The notes: generated by a model from the letters alone, not told the origin. 64,000 bases of DNA from Tigriopus japonicus (GCA_010645155.1 JAAGOF010000220.1:1159199-1223198); one strand, 5' to 3'. Shown: positions 48,714-62,480, counted from the first letter of the stretch. Translations and numbers: made by a program.

Positions 48714-51700
48714 ATGCACCAGGTCCAATTCCAGCCTCAACAACCGCCCAAATTCCGTCCCAGTAACAATAATCCAAGTGACGAACTGCGGAGCATCAAT
48801 CCGAAGGCTTGTTTGGAAGCCATCGAGCTCATTCCGACAGCAGCTCAGGAGGCCTTTGGCCATCCCGAGGACAATTCCAACATGGCCAATCTAACTAAGA
48901 ACGGCAAGGGTGACGACGATGATACCGAGACCGCTCCGTTCGCTCCTAATGCCTCTAAATTACCCCAAATCGTAAAGTCGCCCGTGAATTTCCCCAAGGA
49001 ACAATCCGGCTTAGAGGCAGTCCAAAGAGGGCCAACGCAACCACAAAAACAAACAGAACAACAGCAAAAACCAGAACAACACAAACATCGGCAAGCCAAA
49101 AGAACCTCAACCGTTAGTCATTATTACCGGTCCACCTCGTGTTGGCCGCTTCTGTTTGAGCGCGCCAGTCCAAATTGGTGGCACCCACAATTCGATTCAC
49201 GGATCCTTGAGGACCAATACTGGACGTCAACCCTTCCCCGGACTACAAGGCGCTTCCAATTCGGCCTGACATACCTGCTGGTCCTGTCCCTCCTCATGGC
49301 TGTGTATTTCCCTTGTATGAGGACCAAACACTGGCCCACTTTTCTGGGTAAGCAATGATCGATCACTGGTTCGACGACCATCAGTGTCGCCAAAATTTGT
49401 TGACAGGTTTTTGCAAAAAAAAAAAAAAAGAGTTGGTAATCAGAACTAGCGTCTTTAATCATGACTAAAGATGTTTAATCTTATATTAAGGCTTTAATCA
49501 TGACCATCCTGACCAAAGAAAGAGATACAAAGACAACCTACTACCCTGATTTCACCTCAATTCAAGCGTCATTGTGGGTTATGATGAATGACCAACCATA
49601 TGTGTTTTGACCGAAAGGCCAAATGAACAGGCACAGAAAATGGAGCAAAGCAGAAGGAATGGAGGAAGCCGCGCTGTTCCATGTAGATTAAAAACCTGTA
49701 GCATTAAAAAATCGAATTAAGGGTAACTTGTAGGTACCAAACATTTTAACTTTTGCTCATATGACAAAATGAGTGTCAAAAGCTCATTTTGAATATTGAT
49801 TGGATTCATGACAGTATTGATGTGACCAAGTCTCATTTTTCAGGTCTGAGTCTCGCCACGTGCTGTCTCGTAGTATTCGTTCTATTCCTGTCCACATCAC
49901 CCATGTTTGCAAAACATACTTTCAAGATCTCGATAGCCCTGAGTTTCCTGGTTTGTGCCATCTCAATCCTGGCCACAACCAACGTGAAAAGTAGCAACTC
50001 GCCCGAGAATGACATTTCTCCGGCCGGACTCTACGCCCTCTACTTAGCCATAATGCTTCTGTTGTATACAGCCGTGCCATTGCCATTATATGGGATTGTC
50101 TTGATCGGGGTCACCTACTCTGTTCTCTTTGAAACGTTCCTGTGTTACAAATTACCCGAGAGGACCGCCTCCGACGCCACACTCGTGGTCAACATTCTCC
50201 TTCATATATGCATTCATGTGATAGGCACACATTCGCTAATAACTAACCAGGTAAGCCACCCGTATCATGACCATCATGCCGTGAAATGAATGGTTGCTGA
50301 AAGCTTAGCAAATGAAAGGGGATCTTTCAAAGATCCAACATTTGTTGTAGTACTGACATATCTTTCAAGTACTGTAGGTTTGTTAATTGATGACGAATTA
50401 CGAAGTCTTGCGATACTGACCTAATTTCATGTTTTATATATATTTAATGGCGACTAAAGGACAGCCTTCAAATATATGTTTAGTGACTCCACTGCCAGTG
50501 AAACTAATTTGTTGATCTAACGTAGCATTGATAACGGCATCTTGCCTTGACCCACATATGCAAAAAGGTTCAAGTGTGATTTAAATGGAGAAAGACAAAA
50601 AAGTAAATGATGATAAGGATAACTTTTAAAAGCCACTATTGTCTTTCAAATTTAGGTTTTTAGCTTAAAAGTTTGTATTCACTTCAATACATTTAAGGGC
50701 CTCCCCAATCAGAAAGGCAAATGAATTTCACTCTCCGTCTTTTGCACAGCCACCACTTTTACTACTCTAAACGCTTTCCCTCCATAAACTAAGCCAGTAA
50801 TTCTTTTTTAACCCAACAAATAACGAAAATACAGGGTGATAAAAAAGGGCTATTTTTCTGCATTTTTGACAAATTTAGACCAGTAACAGTCGCTTCAAGC
50901 CTGACCAGAGACGTTCAATATTTTTTTTGGCTTCAATCAAAAACTATAAAGGTCAGAATCAGAAAGATCTTTTAGCAAATTATGTTTTCAAAATCGAACC
51001 TAGATTGCGTGTGCCCTAAATATCAAATTTCAGAAAAATCCCTTTCATGACTTTCTAAGCCATTGTTCGGTCGATCACTTATCATTTGAGAAAGTTTCAT
51101 CCAGGATTTGATCTTCAGTTCATATTCTCAGATGTTTCTTATCTTATGAAGCATCCAGTAAACGAGATTTATGGCTTCTAGGTACGAATGAGAGACACGT
51201 TCATGAAGGTGGGTCAATCTCTCATGGTCAAAAAGCAATTGGTCACTGAAAAGGGACTGAAAGAGAAGATGATCCACTCAGTGATGCCACCTCAAGTTGC
51301 GGATTGGCTGATGCGTGAAGGTCACACCGAGGATGTTGATGACCTTGATGACGACTTGGATATCTCAGAGAGCGGTTCCATGGTCCGGAAGATCTCTTCA
51401 CCTCGTTCCTCAAATCAGGGCGATATTCGTACCATTTTTAGACCCTTCAATATGAATGCCATGGAAAATGTTAGGTGAGGAGCACGTGGTTTAACGGGAT
51501 TGGCGATCGAGTTTTTTTCTATTTCCTAAATCCCATTATGTTCCAGCATCCTCTTCGCTGATATAGTGGGCTTCACCAAGATGAGTTCCAATAAAACGGC
51601 CTCACAACTTGTGGGTCTTCTCAATGACCTTTTCGGTCGTTTTGATTTCCTTTGCAATAAGTGCGGATGCGAGAAAATTTCCACGCTTGGAGACTGCTAT

Positions 51701-54700
51701 TATTGTGTATCAGGTTTGTTCAGTCGTCATATCCTCCATTTTCTAAAATTAGAAAATATTAGAACTTTTAGCGGTAAACCTGCTCGACAGTGACCTTTAT
51801 GCTGCGTGATGTCCTTAGTTTGCTTTAGTGATGGACCGAAACCGCTTTCGGTTTCGGTTATGCCTACCGAAACTGAAAGTAGACATCCGGATCCAGTGTA
51901 AAGGATGAAGTTTGAAAACAAAATCAAAGATTTTTTTGCCCCCAAAGCCTCTGCAACTCAAGTTTTCCGATTTTTTAATTGGCGATCCCAACATCGAGCA
52001 CATGAGCAATTTAATTTTTAAAGTGAATTTGGCATATATAACATTTTGTGGTCAGCTGATTTCAGTTTCGATTCTGGTTTCCTCCTTTGGCCGAAACTTT
52101 CGGTTTCGGTGATGATTCCTTTTGGTCCATCACTAGTCTGCTTTCAATCCATGTCAAAATTGTATGTGACAATATCTGCCATTTAGCTAAGTACTATATA
52201 AAACGACCTCTCATCTGCCAGAAACTGAAAGAATCATCCTTTGTCTCAAATTCGCTCTAACGAATAAAAGTTAGCTTTGGCTGGCCCCCAATAAAAGTTA
52301 GAAACAGGTTGTGCCAAGTCAATGAAGGTGGTTTTGAGAAAGTTGGCCTGTAAAAAAATCATTCCCGCAAGATAATCCGAAGCATAGTTATGAATAGGCA
52401 AAGACCCTCACCACATTTCCCTCAGAGCGTTCGTTCCCAATGGCGACGAATGTGCTCTTTAAATAGAATGGGAAACCTCACTTCTGGATCGACATCAGGA
52501 AAGACTCACCTCGATAGAAATGAGCTTAAGGGGATCGGGATTTTCAACAAAAAATTAACCTTCACTTTCTGTATTCTATGAAGGCATTTTGAGCTCAATA
52601 TTTATTTCTACATTATCTTTGACATTTGGTTGAGACCTTAATGGAGGTAAAGTCGTAGACAGCAAATTCAGATACTACAACCGAACATGCTTAAACATAT
52701 TAGGCTTTTTTAGAAACCTCAGAGAACATTGCCTGATGGTTTCAACAGTTTACCTTTTGGGTGGGATGTTCATTGCTCTAATTTTTTATTAGAGTACGCC
52801 AAAATAAAGTCAGTTAGTTCAACGGCTTTTGAAGCAGTTGCGCTGAAAGAAAACTCCAGGACAATGAAGATGACTTAATTTTTGTAAACTCTTGCCTTTT
52901 AAATTAATGCAGTGATCGAAGTGGTCTAGTGGGTCAAATGTTTTGTATTTCGAGATGTCAGCCTCTTAACCTTTTTCTTGGACTTTTCAACCTTCTTGAG
53001 GTTCAAACAGAACTCCTCATCAATTCTATGTAATCTTAGTAGATTTCAATCAAAGTTCAAATGCAAAAAGTGTCTGAAATGGCTAAAAGTTCGATTGAAG
53101 TCAACACTGGAAGCATACTTGTAGCATACCTTGGCGCATACAAAACATGCGACTTTTCAGAGCAAAATAGCCATGCCCTAGACAGGCAGCTTATGTACTA
53201 AGACTACACTTACGTAAGCAAGGCTAATTATTCCACAATTTCGAATACTCGATCAAGCTATTTGAATTAGCACTAAACATCTGGCCTTTTATTTTGATGA
53301 TCATGGATTAATTATGATTTCCCCCGCCATTCAGGTTGTCCCGAACCCAAGCCCAACCATGCCTTAAATTGTGTGGAAATGGGCTTAGCCATGATCTCGG
53401 CCATCAAGGACTTTGATGAAGATTGCCACGAATCCGTGAATATGCGGGTGGGTATTCATACGGGCACCGTTCTTTGTGGAATCGTGGGCAAAAGGCGCTT
53501 CAAGTTTGATGTGTGGTCGAATGACGTGAGTTTGGCCAACAAAATGGAGTCTACGGGCAAACCAGGCATGGTTCACATTTCGGAGAAAACGTACGAGTTC
53601 CTCAAAGAAGAGTACTTTGTTCAAGAAGGAGAACCCGTGAAAGGTAGGATTTTTGATTATTTTATTTATTGGGGCATGTTGTCATAGACGTTGGTAATAA
53701 TTTTCTTGAATTCGGCTGCCGAGATTTTTCCATTTCCGTCCAAGTCCAACTTTTGGAACTCACGTCGAAGACTTTTGAGGTTGGTGGTCTTTGAATTGGA
53801 ATTGAGAGACTCATTCATGGTCCATTCATGGCGGATGAATTCTAATTGAGTGGGAAGAGAGAGAGAGCAAACTAAAATTAAAACGAGTTAAAGGTCATTC
53901 AGCCATGATACTACAATTAGATGCCCATCCTTGCATTTGTACTCTAGTCGGGTGCGTAATGGTATCTATTAATAGATCATAACGTCAAAAGAGGGATAAA
54001 TTTGATAGTCTATTTATAAATCAGATTATGAGAGAAATGCCAGACATTCAGATGGCAACTGCAGACAGCTTTGTGCAAAAGCGTCTTGTTTCATTTTCGC
54101 ATTCGTTTGTGAGAAAAACAAAGAATGGTTTTAAATTACCGAAAATTCCTCGTTCTTAGTTTTTGGTTGGGTTTAAATCCAAGAACTGAAACTCTGTAGC
54201 TAAAAGCATATAAGCCTCCACAAAGAAGTGAGTTTGGGTGCAATAATTGTAATCTTTTGTTCAAAACAATTCACCAAAAGTGATTCTTCTCTTTTTAAGC
54301 AATTTCAAAATGTCTGTTATTTCTTTGTATTACGTTTCACAACGACAGATGGAAATTTTAAATGCCAAATAATCCCATCATGGCTTGTGTTTTGCAAATT
54401 TGGTCTAATACGACATTTTACAAATCAGTTTCAAATTACTCTTAAAATAGTAGAGTTCATCAAACAAAAATAGAAGTGATATGTTTTCATCTTTCTCTGA
54501 GGAATCCAGAAATCAGCGAATGGTGCTTCCAAGTTCCAAGAAGAAGCTTTTTTGAATAAGCTCGTTATAAAATTATATTATTGAATAAGATCGTTATTTT
54601 TAAAACACAGCCACTGTTTAGTTGGACATACCCTTGTAAACCATTTCCGTTTCCAACTCCAACTACTTCCTTCCCTTCCCCGGAATTGCGTGTCTCTTAC

Positions 54701-57700
54701 CTGAGAATGTAATTTCACCATCGTGATCCACATCCGCCTTCCTGAATCTCTCCATCATTTGTTGGACAAACCTCTCTTTTGGACCCGGACCAGATCCCGT
54801 TGTCAAATCTGAGACAGGATTTGTCAGGCTCATCTCAATTTTGATCTTATCCACAATCGCCTTGAAGTCTTCCAATCCTTTGCTTGAGCTAAAGAATAGA
54901 TCGACCAGTGAGTAAGTGAGTGTGTCCCTTCATTTTTGGTGGCCATTGTTCCGAAGCATCATTGATCATTGGTTGTTAGAGAGCTTCTTCCTTACCTGAG
55001 GTGATAGAGTTTCCTCATAACCTGAAAGAAGAACAGGCCTTTGTTCAACCGATCCCCACTCTTTGACGACTGTTTTCGGTTCAATAATTTTGAATGACAA
55101 AACAAGTTTCTCGCTGATCCGGTGAATGTGATTCCCACTTTTTGGCCGCATTTCAGCCAAAGGATCAGGTGTCGCACAATGGATGTGAACACCCAATTGA
55201 TAAACTACCACCCAACAAAGCTCGTGAGGAGTGACAAATGCTCGAATGTCAGGGATCGGGATTATATTCCCAATTACGACTACTAGATGGGCCTTCAAAG
55301 ACAAACTTGAGGGATTACACAATGGGCTTAGGGGGATGTAATTGGACTCGCTTCTAATACGAAATGGCATGCTTGGTTGCTGCTGTGGCTCTCTGTGTCC
55401 ACATCCATTGCATTTGTCTGTCTATTTAGGGCCACTTTGTCTTGACTAGAGGGCCAATATTAGGGATCCGGGTGCATGCGAAGGTACTTTTCAATAATTA
55501 CTACAAAAGACATTCTTGTACCTTATATTGATTGAACCATGGTCTGAGGTTATTTCCAAGAGTTAATTGTTCACCTAGGTCTATTTCGCAGAGAATCGCA
55601 AAAAATAAACTTGTTAGGGGGGCTTTAGTGCATAATTTCTAAGCCCATACGACGTTCAATTTGCAAGAAAAATGACGTTCGTTGTTTAAAATATGCAATT
55701 AGGTGCTCGCGCTGCGACTGATTTCGATTTAAGAGCTCGACCAATTGGCAACTTGAGAAGTTCTAGAGAACAAGATTAGACTTAAATAAGGTATTTTTGA
55801 ATATGATTGTCTGAAACGGGAATTCCCACAAATATTTTATGACGCCAAGGTTGGCATGAAAAAGCAAAGATGAAAGAGGCTTTACTTGTCGGAACTCGTC
55901 CTCCGTGATCTTGCCATCATGATTGATGTCAAGCATTTGAAACTCGGATCTCAAATCTTCAAGATTCATGGTCCAGAATTCGTCCAGGAATTCTAGGCTC
56001 CGATTTTGAAATCTGACAAACTCATTCCAATCGATGTATCCATTCTGGTCAGAATCTGTGTCCGATTTGAAGGAAGTCATTTATTGGATGAGGATTGTGC
56101 TTTTTGCGGTCCATGGTTTGGGAAGAGACATTGTGTCTCTCGTAAAAACACAGACATTATTATTACATGGGGAAACGGCACGTTGTTTCATTTGAACAAA
56201 TGACTTCCCCAAAGATTTGTAGAGGTTGGTTAGAAGGTCCAAGAAGTCTGACTCACTCACTGTCATGATAAGAACGTAATTAATTTGGAACTGAAAGCGA
56301 TGCTGGCGATGACGGTTCAGTCAGACGAATGCTTATCAAACAAATTCCAGAGTAATCTGCTGATAAACAATTAATGCACCAAGAGGCAAAAATGATTTTA
56401 AAATAAGACAAATCAAGAGAGTTTTTTTTTTAAATTCTCACGTTCACGATTTTCTTTGGTACAAATATCTCGTTTCGGCATGTTCCATGTCCCATGTTCC
56501 ACGGTCTTTGATGGAAAATTAATTAAGATCTGTATATTATGTCATCAAAGCTGTTGGTCTTTGCGTGCACCAGATTGGATAAAAGCCACGCACGAACGAT
56601 ATTGGCCAGAGCTGTCCAATATTGGGTACAGTAACTTCCTTAAGCAATATTTTGTGTAGCTTATATCTTGCCTGTATTCCATAAATCATGAATGGGCCTC
56701 TCTTTCTTCCAGATATGAAAACCTATTTTATCACAGGGCGAGCTTCACCCAACTTTGTCCCATTGGACACTCGGATGGCGCGCAGGACCTCAAGTACCCC
56801 GGCTACCTTTCTCTTGCCAGCAATAACGCAAACGGATGCCACAGTAAGCTAAAAGCCCTTGTATCAAAATTAGAATACACCTTGTTTGGGTCGTTGATTG
56901 GGAAGATTTGGCTGGAATGCCATTCCTGGCATTGTTAACAACTTTGAAGTTTTAATAAAATCTTCCTTTCATTTCAACTTTCAAGAATCCTGTTGACATG
57001 ATCAACACCATTGCTGAGTCAGATTTCGTCTCAAGTGGACAATCGTGTCAATGTTTGATGACTAAGTCTATCTTGTAGGGTAATGTGGTGACGCAGTCAA
57101 TGCCGTCTTTACCTGGTCACGGTCCAGGCTCTGCGAATTCCAACCGGTCTGGTCGAGGGCTGACCAGCATCCCATCGCTTTCAGGCACGGGTCAGCCATC
57201 GATCAATTCTGGTCACGCCCCAAGCTCCGTGTCGGTGGACAACGGCAAAAGTGTTTGGGAAGGCCATCGGTCTAGCCTGAAGCGCCTGAGCTTCAAAAGC
57301 GGTCGCAAAATGTTGTCCCAAATGACGACCAGTCGGTCGGCAGACCATGCCAACTCACCCAGGACCAATAGCCCTACCGTAACCATAAAAGAACGTAAGA
57401 GACACACACGGCTGGTCATTTGTGCCTAAAGCAAAGGGTAATTTTGTTTTGATATCTTTGCAGCAGCAGCCACTGTCACGTATGTGAGCTATTCCCCTAT
57501 AGGCATCACCAAGACCACTACAGTGACCACCACAATGGCCAATCAGCATTTCATCAAGAACAATAACTCTGGCTCGACTGAGCTTCCCGGCAACAGAACA
57601 GAAGCGTCTACCCCGGGTGCCACAGCCAATTCCGAGGTAGACTTTGATCACTTTTTGGAGGAAAACCATTGTAAGAATTCAGTTTTAAGTGATGTCCCTT

Positions 57701-60502
57701 TCTTTCCAGGGGTCCTTCGCTGAGAATGGTCAGTATCTTAAACGCCGGATATCTCCTTTGACAATATCTCTCACTGAGCAATTACAACAACCCTCCCCAC
57801 TGTCGTCTTCTTCTCCCCCGCAAAGTGCAGGGCTATTGTCTTATACCTCACCCCTGTTGAGTGAAGGGTGGCTAAGCTCATCCACTCCCAAAAGTGCTGG
57901 ATGGCAGCCTGAAGAACCTCAGTTCCCTCATCCACTAGCCCTTCAAACCCGCCGTCGCTCACTTAGCGTTCCGGCAATGGCTTTGCGTTCAAGTAGTAAG
58001 AATACTAGCGTTACGTCCAACTAAACGCTTTAGAGTTACTAGAAATCAAGCATCACAACCACTTCTTGTGCATCACACTCAAAACCTAATCAAAACCTGA
58101 CTTGATAAATCTAATTCTTGTTTTCCATCACTACTATACAAAATTCCCTAAATCACACCTGACTTTCGAGTCAGATTCAAAAATCTTGAACAAAACTGGT
58201 TGACGGCTAACTTGACTTGCACCTGGATTGAGATTAATACAACGATGTATTTATAAAATTGGTAGGGTCCAGTCTATAAATCGCCCTGCTGAAGGACATC
58301 CTTCCTGGAAGAACGACCACTCCTTTTGCACCTTGCTTCTCTTGTGTTTATTTTATCAATGCTTATTAAAAAGAACTGAGTGTGCTCATAACTTTATTGT
58401 TGAATGGACCTAATTTTGCTTACGTATATTTGTTAACACTTCACATATGATGATGGCAAATTAAATCTGACGAAAACTTGTAAAAATATGCACAAAAATG
58501 AGAGGCCATTTAAACTAACATCCTTCCAAGGGTGATTTTTTTTTTTTCAAATATTGCCGGTTACAAAACTAATTTACCCCATGAGTCTCGAAAAACTGAG
58601 AGAGTGCCCAGTTGTTTTTGAACATCTCTTGTAAGTAAGTGTTCCTCGAACCCCATCTTGTACATAAGAGATGTCTCATATTGTACCAAATAGTTCCAAT
58701 CCCAAGTGTGAGCTCACTCTGTATTGTCTATTTTTTGCATAAGCGTACTAATCGCTCTCAATTTGTTTTCAGGTGTCTTGGCAAGTGCTACGGATGGTCG
58801 TGAGCTACTTAGCAGTGCTGGACTGTCCATCCATGGTTCCTCATCAGGCAATGAAGGTCATTCAGGTTTTGGCCGAGAGGGTGGGTCCAAATTGCACAGT
58901 GCACAAAGCATGGCATCTCTCCGCCACCAATCGGACCAAGCTATGATGTTATGTGTTCGTGAAGATGGCGGCCACCATTCATACTTTTCCCGGCCCCCCC
59001 TGAAGTCATTTTCATTATGTTTTGAGGATCCGCACATGGAACGGGACTACCGGAGAACGGCGTGGAAGCCCAATCGATTCATTCGTGACGGAGAGCACAG
59101 GACCCTGGCCTCGGCCACTTTCAATGCATTCTTCGATATCCTCGTCTCGGGGGTTCTCCTCTTAACAGTGGCCATTGCATGCTTCCTACATTACCCATTC
59201 AATGTGATCTGGCTCCTCTACTTCATTGCATCCGCCCTGTATCACTTGGCCGTCGTTGTCATGTGCTTCAAGCACCTCTGGCATACAAGTAAACGAAGGA
59301 CCACACTCAGTCGAATTTACAGCTGGTGCCGAGGCTGGTATGCGTCCCACGTGTTCGGACTCATTCTCCTGGCGCTTCCAATTTTGTCAGTGTTTGCTAA
59401 TTTCAACTGCTTGTTCTTAGACGGCAAGGGTGAAAGAGAGCTTTACTTGCAGCTCTTCTTCTTCGGAGTGATTCATTTCAGCAATTTGACGGCATTGAAC
59501 AATTGGATCAAGAGCTCGTTGGCCTCTCTTCTGGCATTGCTCTTTATCTTGCTCTCATCACCCTTGGTATGCCCCTGTGAAAATCCGGCTAATCGGGCAG
59601 CTTCCGTCACCCCGGATAACTCGTCCACACCTTTTGTGGTGACGGACGGATTTCAATTAATTAAATGTGATCACCTTCACTCAACCCTATTCATGGAGAC
59701 CATTGTCTGTCTAATTTATCTGGTAGCCCTCGTGTGGCTCCTCAACCGTGAATTTGAAATCAGCTACCGCTTAAGCTTCCATTGCTCGTTGCTCTCAGCC
59801 AAGGACCGCAAGGCCATTCAAAATCTCAAAAACCAAGCCGATTGGTTACTCCATAACATCATTCCCAAGTATGTGTCAGATCAATTGAAGAAGACCATGC
59901 AAGAATACTCCGAGAACCACTTGGATATTGGGGTAATTTTCGCAAGCTTGGTAAACTTTAACGAGCTCTATGACGAGTCCTACATGGGTGGCAAAGAATA
60001 TCTGCGAGTACTCAACGAGCTCATCAGTGATTTCGACGAGATCCTGGATCGACAAGAATTCAGAAACGTGGAAAAGATCAAGACCATCGGGTCCACGTTC
60101 ATGGCAGCTTCTGGTGTGAACCCCTACATCCGCAAAGAAAATACTCATGACTACCAACACTTGCATGAACTCATGGAATTCGTGTTGGAGTTGCAAAACT
60201 CGGTGAATGAGTTCAACCAATCCCTCATTGAGTTCGATCTCATTCTTCGGATTGGGTTCAATTTTGGAGACATCACGGCTGGAGTCATTGGTACCACAAA
60301 GCTCTACTATGACATCTGGGGCGATGCCGTAAATATCGCCTCACGCATGGAAAGCACTGGCGTTGAAGGCCGCATTCAGGTCTCTGAGAAAAGTATGGAG
60401 ATCCTAAAGGAATGGTACGACTTTGAAAAACGAGGTTCCATTTTCGTCAAAGGTAAAGATAACATGACCACGTATCTATTGATTGGACGGAAGCCGACCT
60501 AA
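48714..60502 (+). CDS. ADCY9: Membrane adenylyl cyclase, AC9 type
   Basis: Nine exons: 48714-49347, 49844-50250, 51182-51474, 51547-51713, 53335-53643, 56713-56843, 57079-57394, 57464-57670, 58773-60502; 1,397 residues. The cytosolic N-terminus (about 190 residues) is Gln/Pro-rich. Six membrane helices span the end of exon 1 and exon 2. Catalytic domain C1 (exons 3-5) has metal Asp residues in [10 protein letters not shown] and [10 protein letters not shown] Ser-rich linker (exons 6-8) follows, then the AC9-like [28 protein letters not shown] stretch in two parts, six more helices, and C2 with [14 protein letters not shown] and [17 protein letters not shown], including the catalytic Asn and Arg. 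The enzyme makes cAMP from ATP at the plasma membrane. An in-frame TGA at 48678 precedes the first ATG, though upstream exons are possible. Intron 5 houses two EF-hand genes on the other strand. Confidence 0.93.
51826..52135. mobile_element. hAT MITE, family C, second copy
   Basis: 310 bp in an adenylyl cyclase intron. Ends TAGTGATGGACCGAAA and TTTTGGTCCATCACTA are inverted repeats, with 8-bp flanks GTTTGCTT and GTCTGCTT (one mismatch). The interior contains repeated CGAAA and TTTCGGTTTCGG motifs as in 16225-16461. Confidence 0.88.
53666..55018 (-). CDS. Small EF-hand protein nested in cyclase intron (gene B)
   Basis: Three exons on the minus strand: 55018-54996 (starts ATG, 23 nt), 54888-54701, 53841-53666; 387 nt, 128 residues. 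Two EF-hands are seen. The first is split by an intron ([13 protein letters not shown], residues about 64-76), the second is [13 protein letters not shown]; both have Asp at loop positions 1, 3 or 5, Gly at 6 and Glu at 12, so both should bind calcium. The stop codon overlaps an AATAAATAAA signal, and the stop is 22 bp from the end of cyclase exon 5 on the opposite strand, so its 3' UTR must be antisense to that exon. Similar to gene A next to it. The family looks calmodulin/troponin-C-like, but no orthologue is recognised. Confidence 0.72.
55625..56266 (-). CDS. Small EF-hand protein nested in cyclase intron (gene A, model uncertain)
   Basis: Minus-strand segment 56080-55886 encodes two EF-hands ([13 protein letters not shown] and [13 protein letters not shown]) with full calcium-binding positions, ending at a GTAAAG donor. 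A plausible phase-0 last exon runs 55762-55625 to a stop. Upstream, 56266-56084 starts with ATG and gives an amphipathic [18 protein letters not shown] start in the same frame, but one TAA at 56081-56083 separates it from the EF-hands. Either a small intron removes it or the gene starts at 56080, or it is broken. The inter-hand sequence (WTMN then LRSEFQ) parallels gene B (WTMN, LRREFQ), so the two are likely tandem duplicates. Confidence 0.5.
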
Positions 60503-62159
60503 GCAAACCGAGGAATCCCGAGCAAAATGCAGGAACCCCGCGCAGCTTGTAAAACTCAATGCATAATAGTAATAATTGTGACTATTATTATGAGCAACTT
60601 TGTCTGGAGAGGTAACTCCATCTGTGACGACATTCCCTGCTGGATCATCATTTCTTTGCTGAAGGAAGAAAGCTACACTGGAGACATCAAAAAAGTTTGG
60701 ACTTTTGTATGGTTGTCATTGTCCGTGGAAAATATGCCAGTCATCGTCACCTTCAAAAAACAGATACCTACCTACCTACTACCCCCGTTAATTGCTATCG
60801 TCGTCACTCTCATTATCATCATCCCTTGTACCTGTTTACACAAAATTGAGCGAACAAACAAGCAAAAGGAACCAAATCTTGTCATAATAAAAACAATAAT
60901 AATGAAGATAATAATGATCTGCATCCAAAACATGGTCAAATGCAAACAATACACGGACTGGCAAAAATGAATGATGTGTTCGATGTTCCTGTTTGGATCT
61001 TGTTAAAATTAGCAATTGTAATGTGGCATTTTCAAGCGAAATATTGTGTACAAAATATCGAGCCTTGAGATGTGAAGGAAAAGGGTTTGCCCCAAACTAC
61101 TTGATTTTCTCCTAACTCGCTAAATAAGCCGAATTAAAACATTGTGATAAACCAAGTGCAAAAATGTAACATATTAAGTCTGAAGTTATGTGAATTTTAC
61201 ATGACTTTATTTTAGCTTCAATCAGGGCTGAATTCCAAAGGACATAAAAGAATGAGAGAAAAAAATCATCGAAGGAATATAATAATAGGAATAAATAAAT
61301 AATAAATAATAAAAAAATATAATACATTTTATATTTTGTTATATATAACAAAATATAAATAAATAATTAAAAGACGCCTTAAGTTCGAATCCTGTTGGGG
61401 ATCGAGCATTCCTTGTAGCGGTAATAAAAAATCCGCAAAAAAAGAAGAAAAAAAGAAGGGTTACTGTTGATTCAACGTGACTACTTAACAAAGATAAATG
61501 CTAACACGTTAAATCGTTGTTTGTACATACGAGTCCCAAACTAGGGTAGATCGATACGAAATTTTCAAGATCGAGTTTCTAAGTTAGTCAAATTGACATG
61601 AAAATGGCATTTCAATGTCTATGGAGCAATTAAAGAAAACCAGCATGGCTCTTATATGTCTTTAACACAGAGATAGAACATTTGTTCAAAAGAGTACGGT
61701 CATAGAGTGCGCCATCTAGTAGATATTATGCGGCAACAGCTCACCCTTCCACAATACCCCTATATTTTAAGATGGCCACGGTCATACATCAGTTATGGAC
61801 AAACTGAAGCTCTTAAAATGCGAAGGCATTAGTTTTCAGATTAATTGTAGCATGGACTATGCCTGGAATTCCTTTTTAATTTAATACCTATTTGACGTTG
61901 ATAAACCGTATACTTCAAGTTTCACAAGACGTTGCACAATGAAATGAAACTAATAATTGCAATACTTTATATTTCTGACAACAATGAAATGATAATAGAA
62001 AAAGGTGCGATAATAGTACGATACTAACTGGTGGAACTACGCACGTACAATCGCATATGCACATTAGCGGTCGGCAGGCATATTAACCTTTGTTCTCACT
62101 GGAACATCAACTAATATTTTTTTAATTTGTTTTTTTTTTCAGTATTATTGGTTGGGGTT
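60503..62159. other. Downstream of cyclase, no gene recognised
   Basis: AT-rich 3' UTR and spacer. It holds AAT and TAAA microsatellite at 61275-61320, a perfect 32-bp palindrome at 61328-61359, and a LINE-tail-like piece at 61384-61440 (TTCGAATCCTGTTGGGGATC then a Tyr-less short tail). ORFs here are short and unrecognised. Confidence 0.55.
61328..61359. repeat. 32-bp perfect AT palindrome
   Basis: Half-site TTTATATTTTGTTATA followed immediately by its reverse complement, in a microsatellite-rich spacer. Confidence 0.95.
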
Positions 62160-62412
62160 TTTCTATGCTACAAGGAATGCGATTCCCTGTAATCAAGGAT
62201 TTCTCCCGACAGCTTCAATCCGACCCCAAACAGGGCACAAACCTACACCGTCTGGGGAAGTACATTCACTTGGCTCATTTAAAAGCGCAGCCACTCTGGC
62301 TGCCTTCAAGGATTTCTCCCGACAACATCAATTCTATCCCTAACAGGATTCGAACCTCGGCCGTCTGGGGAAGCACTTACTCAACCTACACGCTAATACA
62401 CTCGACTATTCT
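62160..62412 (-). mobile_element. Two retroelement-tail copies
   Basis: GATTTCTCCCGACAGCTTCAATCC followed by CCGTCTGGGGAAG occurs at about 62199-62262 and again, diverged, at about 62310-62375. The second ends in a CAGGATTCGAACC box (complement of a tRNA B box) and a tRNA-like head on the minus strand. The same modules lie at 4808-4880. CTACAAGGAATGCGATTCC at 62168 matches the tail at 39140. Confidence 0.6.
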
Positions 62413-62480
62413 GGCTTCCTTAACATAATAAAATTTGATATACATGGTGAAATAAATATGACGAGTTGAGAGGTTAAGGC

